A stretch of DNA of 64,000 nucleotides from CAWABB01 sp963701735. GTDB lineage: Bacteria > Bacteroidota > Ignavibacteria > UBA10030 > UBA6906. A program made the position numbers and the translations under genes. Positions 18,447-26,590 of this stretch are shown piece by piece (position 1 is the stretch's first letter; the number at the start of each line of letters is the position of its first letter). The notes under the pieces were generated by a model. It made no database searches, was not told the DNA's origin, and saw only the letters and a program-made list of their open reading frames with translations. The stretch is taken from contig CAVPBI010000010.1 in the NCBI GenBank assembly GCA_963701735.1, forward strand, positions 248,001 to 312,000, in the 5' to 3' direction.

Positions 18447-19580
18447 ATGAGCCCGGATATCTCCTCCGTTCAGTCCATCCTGGTCATCAAGCCCCGGGCC
18501 GCAGGTGATGTGGTCCTCTCGACCCCGGTCCTCCGCAACCTCCGCCGCGCGTTCCCCTCTGCGATCATCGATTTCCTGACCGAGCGTCCGTTTGCCGATC
18601 TTGTGCGCGGCCACCCGGACGTGAACAGCGTCGTGGTGTACGACCGCACGCACATGAGCGGACTTGACCTCATCCGGGAGGTCCGGAGACGACGCTACGA
18701 GATGATCATCGACCTCTTCGGGAACCCGCGCACGGCCCTGGTGACGTTCCTGAGTGGCGCGCGGGCGCGGGTCGGATATCGATTCCGCGGAAGGCAGTAC
18801 GCCTACACCACGCGTGTGCAGCCGAGAGGTGCGACCGTCCACAACGTCCAGTTCAACCTCGACGCGGTCGAAGCGCTTGGGATTCCGGTTGTCGACCGCT
18901 CCCCGTTTGTCCCGTTCTCGCGGGCCGACGAGGAGTATGTCGACGGGTTTCTCTCCGCGATGCGCCGCTCAGGCGCACCGCTGATCGGGGTCAACACGGC
19001 GGGAGGGTGGTACACGAAGCGGTGGGGCGTGCAGCACTTCGCCCAGCTCTGCGATCGCCTCATTGCCGGGCACGCGTGCTCGGTCGTGCTCACCTGGGGG
19101 CCCGGAGAGCGGGATCACGTCGAGTCCATCCGCACCGCGATGCGCGAAGCGCCGTTCATCCCGCCGCCGACATCGTTTCCCCAGCTCGCCGTACTGCTCA
19201 AGCGGTGCGACTTCGTCGTCAGCAACGATTCGGGGCCGATGCACATCGCCGCGGCGGTGGGCACACCCGTGCTGGGGATCTACGGCCCGACCAATCCCGT
19301 CCTGCAGGGACCGTACGGGGAAGGGCACCGCACGATCCGGAACGAAGGCCTGACATGCCTCGGCTGCAATCTCACGTCCTGTCCGATCGGACTGCCCTGC
19401 ATGGAGAAGCTGGAAGTGTCCGCCGTCCTGGACGCGTTCCTGCAGCTGCGTGATGCCCGCCGAATCCGTCGGGGGCGCACGGGTGGACATGGGGACCGAA
19501 TGCCGGCGGGCCTGCCGGACCCCGGCGCGCGTGACGCAGCTGCGCCCCTGACGTCGGGGAACCGTTGCGCCCCTCATTGA
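18447..19580 (+). CDS. GT9 family glycosyltransferase (ADP-heptose:LPS heptosyltransferase-like)
   Basis: 377 residues. The N-terminal half begins ILVIKPRAAGDVVLSTPVLRNLRRAFP, typical for heptosyltransferases. The C-terminal half has VNTAGGWYTKRWGVQHFAQLCDRL near residue 180, CDFVVSNDSGPMHIAAAVGTPVLGIYGPTNP near residue 255, and a cysteine-rich loop TCLGCNLTSCPIGLPCM near residue 305, common in GT9 enzymes. These transfer heptose or a related sugar to lipid A-linked core on the cytoplasmic face. The final 45 residues are low in hydrophobic content and not conserved. It may be co-transcribed with corA upstream. Confidence 0.85.
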   Translation: MSPDISSVQSILVIKPRAAGDVVLSTPVLRNLRRAFPSAIIDFLTERPFADLVRGHPDVNSVVVYDRTHMSGLDLIREVRRRRYEMIIDLFGNPRTALVTFLSGARARVGYRFRGRQYAYTTRVQPRGATVHNVQFNLDAVEALGIPVVDRSPFVPFSRADEEYVDGFLSAMRRSGAPLIGVNTAGGWYTKRWGVQHFAQLCDRLIAGHACSVVLTWGPGERDHVESIRTAMREAPFIPPPTSFPQLAVLLKRCDFVVSNDSGPMHIAAAVGTPVLGIYGPTNPVLQGPYGEGHRTIRNEGLTCLGCNLTSCPIGLPCMEKLEVSAVLDAFLQLRDARRIRRGRTGGHGDRMPAGLPDPGARDAAAPLTSGNRCAPH

Positions 19581-19582
19581 AT

Positions 19583-19611
19583 CTAGACCCGGATTTGTCT
19601 AGGATATCCGG
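19583..19611 (+). repeat. Overlapping inverted repeats between two GT9 genes
   Basis: CTAGAC (19583-19588) pairs with GTCTAG (19597-19602), while CCGGAT (19589-19594) pairs with ATCCGG (19606-19611). The two hairpins exclude each other, so the RNA could switch between them. They lie directly upstream of the second GT9 gene. Function is unproven. Confidence 0.3.
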
Positions 19612-19629
19612 ATAAGGAGACTCCGCCTG

Positions 19630-20883
19630 ATGCCCAGACCATCCCGTCGCCCCCCACAACGCCGCACCACAACGAAGGTCTCGCGCGCCCGGCGGCCGAC
19701 GAAGCCGGCGTGGTCGCTCCCCGATTGCAGGAGATTCACCGGATACAAGCCGTGCTTCCCCGGCACCCGGTGTTACACACACTGTGTCGATCCGGCTCCG
19801 TACGGCACGAGAATCCTCATCATCAACCTCGACGCGATGGGGAACGTGCTCGTGACGACAAGCATCCTGCCGGCGCTGAAGAGGCTCTACCCTCAGAGCC
19901 ACATCTCATGGATCACGCTCAAGAACGCGGCGCCGCTCCTGGCGCACAACCCGTACGTCGACAGGGTCCACCTGTGGGAGCCGGAGCAGTGGCTCATCCT
20001 GCAATCGTTGACGTTCGATCTGCTTCTGAACGTGGACAAGTCGGTCCGTTCGGGCGCGCTCGCAGGGGCAATCACGGCCGGGACGAAGCGTGGATTCGGC
20101 ATCACCGACACGGGCGTGATCGTGCCGCTCAACCGCGAAGCGGAGGGAAGCTACATTCTCGGCCTCGACGATCATCTGAAATTCAGGGTGAACCAGAAAT
20201 CCGGGTCCCAGCTGCTCTGCGAGCAGTTCAAGCTCCCGTACCGTCGCGACCGGTACGTCCTCCCGCTCGACAGGGAAGAGGCCGCGTTCGCAGAGGAGTT
20301 CAAGCGATCGCACGGGCTCATGGACCAGAATGGAATGTCACCCGACCTCATCGTCGGATTCAACACCGGCTGTTCGGAACTGTACCCGAACAAGAAGATG
20401 ACCGTCGAGCAGCATGTTACGCTGATCAACAGGCTGCGAGCTGTGGAGGGAATCCGGCTCGTTTTGCTCGGAGGGCCGGAGGATACGATGCGGAACGCCG
20501 AGATCGCGCGTCAGGTCGGCGATGCCGTCATCCAGACGCGGACGACCGACGGCGTGCGCCGCGGGCTGTGTTCGATCGACCTGTGCGACGTGGTGATCAG
20601 CGGCGATTCGTTCGGCATGCACGCTGCGATCGGGCGGGGGAAGTACATCATCGTCTGGTTCGGCGTGAGCTGCCCGTCGGAGATCGATCTCTTCGACAAC
20701 GGAGTCAAGCTCATCCCGCGCGGCCTTGACTGCTCGCCATGCTGGAAGAAGCAGTGCCCCTTCAACCTGGAGTGCATCCAGCAGATCGATCTGGACGGGA
20801 TCGTGAAGGAGGTTGTGCGACTGCGGGGGAGCCGGGACGAACTGCGCGCGCGTGCGAAGAAAGCGATCGAGCCGCCCGTGTAG
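19630..20883 (+). CDS. GT9 family glycosyltransferase with a cysteine-rich N-terminal extension
   Basis: 417 residues. The GT9 core starts near residue 60 (ILIINLDAMGNVLVTTSILPALKRLYP) and includes VGFNTGCSELYPNKKMTVEQHVTLI near residue 238, LVLLGGPEDTMRN near residue 278, DVVISGDSFGMHAAIGRGKYIIVWFG near residue 318, and the cysteine-rich DCSPCWKKQCPFNLEC near residue 360. In front of the core lies a short motif CRRFTGYKPCFPGTRCYTHC (residues 33-52) with four cysteines, which could bind metal. The first 30 residues are basic and may not be translated. It probably acts on cell-surface glycan. The motif makes it different from the GT9 gene just upstream. Confidence 0.8.
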   Translation: MPRPSRRPPQRRTTTKVSRARRPTKPAWSLPDCRRFTGYKPCFPGTRCYTHCVDPAPYGTRILIINLDAMGNVLVTTSILPALKRLYPQSHISWITLKNAAPLLAHNPYVDRVHLWEPEQWLILQSLTFDLLLNVDKSVRSGALAGAITAGTKRGFGITDTGVIVPLNREAEGSYILGLDDHLKFRVNQKSGSQLLCEQFKLPYRRDRYVLPLDREEAAFAEEFKRSHGLMDQNGMSPDLIVGFNTGCSELYPNKKMTVEQHVTLINRLRAVEGIRLVLLGGPEDTMRNAEIARQVGDAVIQTRTTDGVRRGLCSIDLCDVVISGDSFGMHAAIGRGKYIIVWFGVSCPSEIDLFDNGVKLIPRGLDCSPCWKKQCPFNLECIQQIDLDGIVKEVVRLRGSRDELRARAKKAIEPPV

Positions 20884-20932
20884 AAGCCGGCGCTGCTGGC
20901 ATGGTCAGGCCGGACCGGAAACAGAGCGCACG

Positions 20933-21856
20933 CTAGAACGTCAGCCCGACAGAGATGGTATGGGTGTTCCCGAGGTCTGAAGCGATGGGAGCGTACGCGT
21001 AGTCAAGCTGCAAGAGGCTGGTGCGGAGACCGACACCCGCCGAGAATCCCCGCCCCTCTGATCCGAACCGGTATCCCGCCCGTGCTGCGAACATCCTGTC
21101 GTACGTGAGCTCCGCTCCGAGCGATGCGTACGGCTCGCCCTCCTCAAAGACATACGCAAGGTCGCCCGCCATCAGCAGATCCATCCGCGGGGATTCCCAC
21201 CCCAGCCTGTACGCAGGCCCCAGCCTGAACGTTGCGGGGAGCGTTGTGGATTCCTCCCGGAGCGCTCCCATGCTCCCGAGATGCTGCAGGACTGCCCCCA
21301 CAACGAGGTTCGGAAGAGGCGATTGCCAGCGGCCGCCTATGTCGAACGCATAGCCGGTGGCATCATCCACCAGCAACTTCTCGTACACCACCTTGGCCGT
21401 GACGCCGAGCGCAAGATCGCCGAAACCCCTCGCATAGGAAAGCCCGACATAGGCGTTGCGCGCCGAGAAGGTTCCCTCGGCCGGTCCGGGACGGGTGCGG
21501 ATTTCGATGTCGTCGGTGGAGGCGGAGGAGAGGGAGATGCCCAGCGATTGGAGCGAGTCGAGGCCGATCCGGACCGCGAGGTACTCCATGCGGGTGTCCT
21601 GGATCCACTCGCGATGCGTGAAGAGGACGTCGAACGTCTTGCCGGGATCGGCCGCGACGATGAGACCGGCGGGGTTCTGCGTCGCGGCAGACGCGCCCAC
21701 AGCGATCGCACTCGTGGCATCGGACAGCGCGGTGGACCGCGCATCCGTGCCCAGCTTCAAAAAGGCCATTCCCGTGGACCCGACCTGGCTCGCGGCGTCT
21801 GCCGTTACGGCGAGTGCAAGGAAAACGATTGCTGCGAAGCGCGTAGGGCCGTTCAT
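20933..21856 (-). CDS. PorV/PorQ-family outer-membrane protein (first of two)
   Basis: 307 residues with a signal peptide (AAIVFLALAVTADAAS). The signature of the PorV/PorQ family follows: FLKLGTDARSTALSDATSAIAVGASAATQNPAGL at residues 33-66. The rest is a beta-barrel of alternating strands ending in an aromatic residue (ISVGLTF), typical for outer-membrane insertion. In Bacteroidetes, PorV shuttles T9SS cargo and PorQ works in a related anchoring complex. The second gene of the same family lies just upstream (20 bp). Which of these is the true PorV, if either, cannot be decided here. Confidence 0.78.
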   Translation of the reverse strand: MNGPTRFAAIVFLALAVTADAASQVGSTGMAFLKLGTDARSTALSDATSAIAVGASAATQNPAGLIVAADPGKTFDVLFTHREWIQDTRMEYLAVRIGLDSLQSLGISLSSASTDDIEIRTRPGPAEGTFSARNAYVGLSYARGFGDLALGVTAKVVYEKLLVDDATGYAFDIGGRWQSPLPNLVVGAVLQHLGSMGALREESTTLPATFRLGPAYRLGWESPRMDLLMAGDLAYVFEEGEPYASLGAELTYDRMFAARAGYRFGSEGRGFSAGVGLRTSLLQLDYAYAPIASDLGNTHTISVGLTF

Positions 21857-21876
21857 GGTGGATCGCTCTTCATCGG

Positions 21877-22839
21877 TCAGAATAGGATCGCGAGGGAGAT
21901 GACGTGCATGCCGTTCGGCGCGAACGGCTCGATCACGAACGCATATGTAATGGCGGGCGTCCAGGACCCAAGCGACGTGCGCGCAGTCAGCCCGAACGTC
22001 GGCTTCACCCCGTTCCCTTCGTCCTTCAGGTCGATGCGGTCGACGCCGGCACGGACGGTGAGTTCCGGGACCAGGTTGACCTCCGCCCCCGCGCGCATGA
22101 TCATCGAGCTCGCGTTCGACGCCTCGAACTCCGCGGCGACAAGGCCGAGGCTATCCGGCAACGCGTACGCCACGGCGCCTGTATAGAGCAGCGGGAACCG
22201 GTCCGTGTTCGTCTGTCCGTTCTGTCCGTAGAGGTCCGACGTGTCCCACGAGTACTTCGAGTTCAGGTCCTTCACGGTGACTGCCACGGTAACGTCCTGC
22301 GTCACGGGGTACGCGCCGCCGATGTCGAACCCGAACGTGGTGGAGGAGATGTTCTCGTACAGCTTATAGTAGAGCAGTTTCAGGTTCACGCCGAGGCTGA
22401 AGCCGGGCTTGAACTTGATGCCGAACCCGAGGTACGCTTCGTTCTCCGACGTGGAGAGCTCTCCGGTCGGCTCTCCGTCCGAGTCGCGGCCGTCGATCCC
22501 GCTGACACCCGCATTGATGAGACCCACCGAAACGCCAGCGGCCGGCGGCAGAGGAAAGCTCGCGCCCAGGTAGTTCAGCCGGCGGTCCAGGCTGAGGATG
22601 CCGATCGCCGCGGTGCCGTGGCGGGTTTCCATCCAGGGGAGAAGCGCGGGGTTGTAGTAACTCGCGACATCCCCCTGTCTCACTGCGGCCATGGCATTGC
22701 CCATGCCCATCCCACGGGCCCCGAACCCGAGTCGGCTGAAGGCGCCGGGCTGGCCGGCGATCTGGGCCCCTGCGGCGACGGGCATCACCATCGCTACAAG
22801 CAGCCACGCGGCTCGAACGTATTGTGCGATCCGGCTCAT
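21877..22839 (-). CDS. PorV/PorQ-family outer-membrane protein (second of two)
   Basis: 320 residues with a signal peptide (AAWLLVAMVMPVAAGAQ). The family start motif is clear: GAFSRLGFGARGMGMGNAMAAVRQGDVASYYNPALL at residues 32-67. A barrel of beta strands follows, with KFKPGFSLGVNLKLLYYKL near residue 145 and a terminal phenylalanine (VISLAILF). Such proteins carry or anchor T9SS substrates; related barrels of unknown role also exist. It begins one base after the stop of the BNR-repeat protein gene, so both belong to one operon on the minus strand. Confidence 0.78.
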   Translation of the reverse strand: MSRIAQYVRAAWLLVAMVMPVAAGAQIAGQPGAFSRLGFGARGMGMGNAMAAVRQGDVASYYNPALLPWMETRHGTAAIGILSLDRRLNYLGASFPLPPAAGVSVGLINAGVSGIDGRDSDGEPTGELSTSENEAYLGFGIKFKPGFSLGVNLKLLYYKLYENISSTTFGFDIGGAYPVTQDVTVAVTVKDLNSKYSWDTSDLYGQNGQTNTDRFPLLYTGAVAYALPDSLGLVAAEFEASNASSMIMRAGAEVNLVPELTVRAGVDRIDLKDEGNGVKPTFGLTARTSLGSWTPAITYAFVIEPFAPNGMHVISLAILF

Positions 22840-22840
22840 G

Positions 22841-24392
22841 CTATTGCAGCACCATGATCTTGCCCCAGAGAGGATCCTCGTCGCCGACGAGCACGCGGTA
22901 GAAATAGACGCCGTTCCGAACCGTGGTTCCGCCGTCGTCCGCGCCGTTCCACAGCTCTTCGTGCTCCGTGCCTCCCGAGCGGCCTGCGTCCCGGACGATC
23001 GTGCGGACGCGGTTCATGCCGAAGTCGAACACTTCGACGGTGACGCTCGCATCCCGACCGCCCGTGCCGTAGTGTATCCGGGTGATCTCAAATCGGGGGG
23101 AGAAGGGGTTCGGGTACGCGTACGACGCCAGCTGCGACCCCACGGGCTTGAACGCCCGATAGACTTTCCAGGTCGATCCGAACGGACTGCCGGGAGCATC
23201 CACAGTGGCCACCACGCCGTCACCGTTGCCGGCGTACACGGTGTCCCCGAGAACCCCGACGGCAAAATAGCCGGCGTTCGTGTTTCTGTCGCCGCTCGTG
23301 GGATCGACCACCGAACCGCTGACAATCCACGACAGCCCGCCGTCATCGGTGCGGTAGATTCCGTTTTCGGTCGCGATGTAGACAATCGGAATCCTTGAAG
23401 GCAAACGCGTAGGCGCGCACTCCCCTGAGGAAGTTCTGCCAGGTGGCCCCGCTATCGGATGTCAGGCTGACACCGAATTCCTGATCGTCACCTTCTGCCG
23501 GCCAGTTGGTGGTCCACACGTTCAGCCGGCCCGCGTGATGCTGTCCCGCAATGGCGATCACCCAGTCCGAGAGTATCGGAGACGACTGGTTCGCGCGTGT
23601 GAACTTGACCCAGCTCTGTCCGCCGTCGGTCGACCGGTTGACTCCCCCGGCCGTCCCCGCCCAGATCACCGAATCGTTCTGAACGTAGACGGAGAACCCG
23701 AGGAAGTTGTTGTCGGTCCTAGGATCGATTTTGTAGTAGAGATTCGGAAGGGAGTCGGAAGGCGAAATCGAATTCCGGTTCGAGGACGGGAGGACCGTCC
23801 GGATCCAGGTCTGCCCGTGATCGGTCGACCGTCTGATGCCACCCGCCCAGTTCGCCACCCACACGACGCCGTTCCCCAGGGCGACATCGAACGTCACGTT
23901 CTGCTCGGGGACGACGATCGGGATGAAGCTGACCTGATTTCTGCCGTACTGAACAAGGCTGTCATCGCGCGCATCGAGCGGTTGCGGGAGGGAGGACCAC
24001 GTCACGCCGCCGTTCATCGACACCGTGTAGCCGCTCCCGGTCTGGACGTTCGATCCTTCCACGTCCTGCGTGTAGCCCGTCGCACACCACACCGTGTCTC
24101 CTTGCAGGGAGAGGGAGAAGATTCCGGGGCGGGCAAACTCGGGCACGTCCTTATAGCTCTGCCAGGTTGCTCCTCCGTCGTCGCTCCGCGCGGCCCCTTT
24201 GCTCGTACCGATCCAGACCGAACGATCCTGGACGGAGATATGGGAGACCGAATTCGTGGGGAGCGCCGCTCCCGCCTGCGGCTTTGAAAGGGAGGGGGAG
24301 TGCAGTGCCTTCGATTGGCCGACGAGGGCGTGCGGAGGAACGGTGAGGACGAGGAGCGTGATCGCGAGCAAGAATCCGTTGCGCATCGTCAT
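22841..24392 (-). CDS. BNR/sialidase-like beta-propeller exported protein with C-terminal FlgD-like sorting module, one frameshift
   Basis: About 516 residues after correcting one extra base near 23386-23392. A signal peptide (FLLAITLLVLTVPPHALVG) is followed by repeated Asp-box motifs: RSDDGGATWQSYK, SMNGGVTWSSL, STDHGQTWIRT, STDGGQSWVKF, TSDSGATWQNF and RTDDGGLSWIV. These are the blades of a beta-propeller like those of sialidases or photosystem assembly factors. The last 95 residues (ASYAYPNPFSPRFEITRIHY ... VRNGVYFYRVLVGDEDPLWGKIMVLQ) match the FlgD-like T9SS tail. No catalytic residues of a sialidase can be claimed, so the role is unknown. It overlaps the lipoprotein gene upstream by ATGA. 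Confidence 0.78.
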
Positions 24393-25234
24393 CTCACGGT
24401 CAGCACATGCAGGAGCGTGGCGCTGGTATCACCCGGGGCGTCGCTCGCCTGGAAGGCGAAGGCATAATCCCGCCGGGGAGTCGTACTCGGAAGCTGGATG
24501 ACAATGCTGAACCTGCCGTCCCCGGCGACTGCGTCGCCGCTCGAAGGCGTTCCCGTGCCGCCGTCGTCCTTCAGGAAAAAGCGACGGGTCGGGTCGCTCG
24601 AGTTGAGACTTCTGAAATACACGTCGCGGATATCGCCGTATCCGTCGGAATCGGTGACGGCTACGCTCATCGTGACGAGCAGTGATCCTGACGCGGGCAG
24701 CGTGACCGTGTCGGGGGCAATCAGGGCGCTCAGTTCAGGCGGCGCATTCTCCTTTGGCCGGGCAAGCAGGAGGGAGCGCTCGACAGTATTTCCGCGCAGT
24801 CCGAGTTCGTCGACCGCGGAAAAACGTACCCTGTAGCGTCCGGCGTCCGATTCGGTGACCGCGAACTGAACCCGGGCGGAGTAGATGCCGTCGCCGGCGT
24901 TCGCGTCCGGCGCAACCCCGTCATCGTGGAGAGCGGTCGATGCACGAGGAGGCTCATTTGCCAGCGGGTAGACCTCGACAGCGGCAGTCAGAACGCCACC
25001 CTGGTCGGGGTCGGTCACGCGCACCGTGGCAATTGCGGCGGCGAGCAGTCCGGAGGGGCCCGGAGTGAGCGAGCCCAGATTGATGGAATCCGGCGTCACG
25101 GCGGCGTCCTTGAGGAACGGAGGGTTCCCCCGGGGATCAAGCGTCCCCGTGCCTGGATCCTCACATCCCGCCAGAATGGCGGCCGACAGGAGTGCGGCTG
25201 GAAGAATGAATCGTATGTGGCGATCTAGGGTCAT
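24389..25234 (-). CDS. Lipoprotein with Ig-like/choice-of-anchor repeats, unknown function
   Basis: 281 residues from the ATG at 25234. A lipoprotein signal ends in the lipobox LAGC at about residue 20 (ALLSAAILAGCEDPG). Two similar beta-sandwich segments follow, each with a 'DDG...GDGIYS' or 'DDGGTGTPSSGDAVAGDGRFS' turn (residues about 100 and 225), resembling Ca2+-binding or Ig-like repeats. Between them is a spacer ARPKENAPPELSALIAPDTVTL. It is the first gene of the minus-strand operon that includes the BNR protein and two PorV/PorQ-like barrels, so it may be a surface partner of that set. No enzyme motif is visible. Confidence 0.7.
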   Translation of the reverse strand: MTLDRHIRFILPAALLSAAILAGCEDPGTGTLDPRGNPPFLKDAAVTPDSINLGSLTPGPSGLLAAAIATVRVTDPDQGGVLTAAVEVYPLANEPPRASTALHDDGVAPDANAGDGIYSARVQFAVTESDAGRYRVRFSAVDELGLRGNTVERSLLLARPKENAPPELSALIAPDTVTLPASGSLLVTMSVAVTDSDGYGDIRDVYFRSLNSSDPTRRFFLKDDGGTGTPSSGDAVAGDGRFSIVIQLPSTTPRRDYAFAFQASDAPGDTSATLLHVLTVR

Positions 25235-25520
25235 CAGGTGCAGGGCAGAAAAAAACCGGCGAACGGTCCCCGCCCTCTCAGGCAGGGGGGACATTCCCGG
25301 TGGTCGACACACTCGAACGAGAGATCATGAAGCGCCGTCAGGAACAGGCTGTGCACACCAGGTGATACCAACGCTTCGCGGACGATCTCCGTGTCATGGA
25401 ACATCTAACGCTAGGAAAAATGCGGAGAAAAGTCAAGGAGGGCCCGGAGCCTCCTGCGGCCTCAGCAACCGTTTCTTGCATCTCGCAGGCCCATTCGGTA
25501 CCATGTGTGCAAACACCGCT

Positions 25521-26228
25521 ATGGCAAACGAACGCGTGACACGCGCGCATCTTCTCCTCTCTACAGCGCTTCTCCTCCTGGTCGCAGCTCCCTCGCCCGC
25601 GCAGTTCGAAGGCATCATCGAGACGTCAAATGTGTCGACGGACGAGTACGGGAGGGCGGTCACGTTCACGATGACCATGTGGGTGGCGCCGTCCGGAGTG
25701 CGGATAGGGATTCCCGCAACGGGGGAGAACCCCGGGGTCACGATCATCGGCCGAACAGACCGCGCAGTCCGCTGGGTCCTGAACGACGTCGACAAAACCT
25801 ACTTCGAGCTTCCGGTCGAACCTCCCCCGGAGGATGAAGGCCCGCCGGCCGCGGCTTCTGGATTTGAGCGGACGGGGAAAAAGAAGAAGATCCTGGGCTA
25901 CAGCGCAGAGCAGCTGCTGCTGAAGAGCGGATCGGTGAAGACCGAAATCTGGGCGACAGGCGAGCTTCGCCCGCTCGTGGAAACGCTGGACAAGGCTCTT
26001 GGACCCGGAGGGGTGGAGGGCGAAGGCCCGTGGAGCAACGAACTCACCCGTCTGGGGCTCTTTCCGCTGCGGGCGCTGACAAAGGATGGAAAAGACGTCC
26101 TCGAGTCTTCGGACGTCACAAAGATCCAGCGCGTGCATGTCACCCCCGCGCTGCTTGAGCTGCCAGCGGGCTACAAGCGACAGGGAGTGAGGGATGTGAT
26201 CAGGGAAGAGACGTCGCCTGATCCGTAG
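25521..26228 (+). CDS. Exported DUF4412-like protein
   Basis: 235 residues from the ATG at 25521; an in-frame ATG at 25503 would add six residues. A signal peptide (LLLSTALLLLVAAPSPAQ) precedes a soluble beta-rich domain with FEGIIETSNVS near residue 33, VTFTMTMWVAPSGVRIGI near residue 50, GVTIIGRTDRAVRWVLNDVDKTYFELP near residue 76, and KKKILGYSAEQLLLKSG near residue 125. This layout is that of DUF4412, a family of periplasmic proteins often annotated in Bacteroidetes without a known role. It is a single gene ahead of the B12 riboswitch and probably has its own promoter. Confidence 0.7.
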   Translation: MANERVTRAHLLLSTALLLLVAAPSPAQFEGIIETSNVSTDEYGRAVTFTMTMWVAPSGVRIGIPATGENPGVTIIGRTDRAVRWVLNDVDKTYFELPVEPPPEDEGPPAAASGFERTGKKKKILGYSAEQLLLKSGSVKTEIWATGELRPLVETLDKALGPGGVEGEGPWSNELTRLGLFPLRALTKDGKDVLESSDVTKIQRVHVTPALLELPAGYKRQGVRDVIREETSPDP

Positions 26229-26267
26229 TCGGGCGACATGCGTCGCCCTTGCCGGTCGCGGATGCTG

Positions 26268-26297
26268 TTGACAACGGCGATTCGCGGTCGTATATTG
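26268..26297 (+). promoter_or_regulatory. Promoter of the cobalamin-riboswitch transcript
   Basis: TTGACA from 26268 (TTG at 26268-26270), 20 bp, then TATATTG at 26291-26297. It fits the promoter pattern seen elsewhere in the window and would start RNA just upstream of the riboswitch. Confidence 0.75.
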
Positions 26298-26316
26298 AAG
26301 CACAGTTCTTTTCCAC

Positions 26317-26482
26317 ATGACGACGCCGGTGTCCCGCGTAACGCGGGACTCAAGAGGGAATTCCGTTCGAAGCGGAAGCTGCCCCGCAACTGTGCGTGGC
26401 GTGATGCGTGCCGACACTGGTCACAGCGATGACCGGGAAGTTGTCACGCGGAACTCAGCCACAAGCCAGGAGACCTGCCGGT
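26317..26482 (+). promoter_or_regulatory. Cobalamin (vitamin B12) riboswitch aptamer
   Basis: The aptamer core is recognisable: a hairpin CCCGCG-TAA-CGCGGG at 26334-26348, then a GGGAATTCCG segment, GGAAGCTGCCCCGCAACTGT at about 26374-26393, ACTGGTCACAGCGATGACCGGGAAG-type sequence around 26416-26440, and the B12 box AGCCAGGAGACCTGCC at 26464-26479, which matches the consensus. It precedes a TonB-dependent receptor gene, the classic target. In known systems, adenosylcobalamin binding shuts expression off. Exact aptamer borders are approximate. Confidence 0.9.
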
Positions 26483-26546
26483 GTCAATGCCTCACGAGGC
26501 CTTCGCGGGAGGGCCGAGGTTGCAGCGCTGATGGCTGGCGTTTCCA

Positions 26547-26586
26547 CCCGGTTCCCCTTTTGGAGGCCGGGTTTTTCATTTTTTGG
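26547..26586 (+). terminator. Terminator acting as riboswitch expression platform
   Basis: A stem of CCCGG and CCGGG with further weak pairs (26547-26571) is followed by a T-rich tract (26572-26586). It lies between the B12 aptamer and the btuB start, so ligand binding probably controls termination here. Confidence 0.7.
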
Positions 26587-26590
26587 TCGA

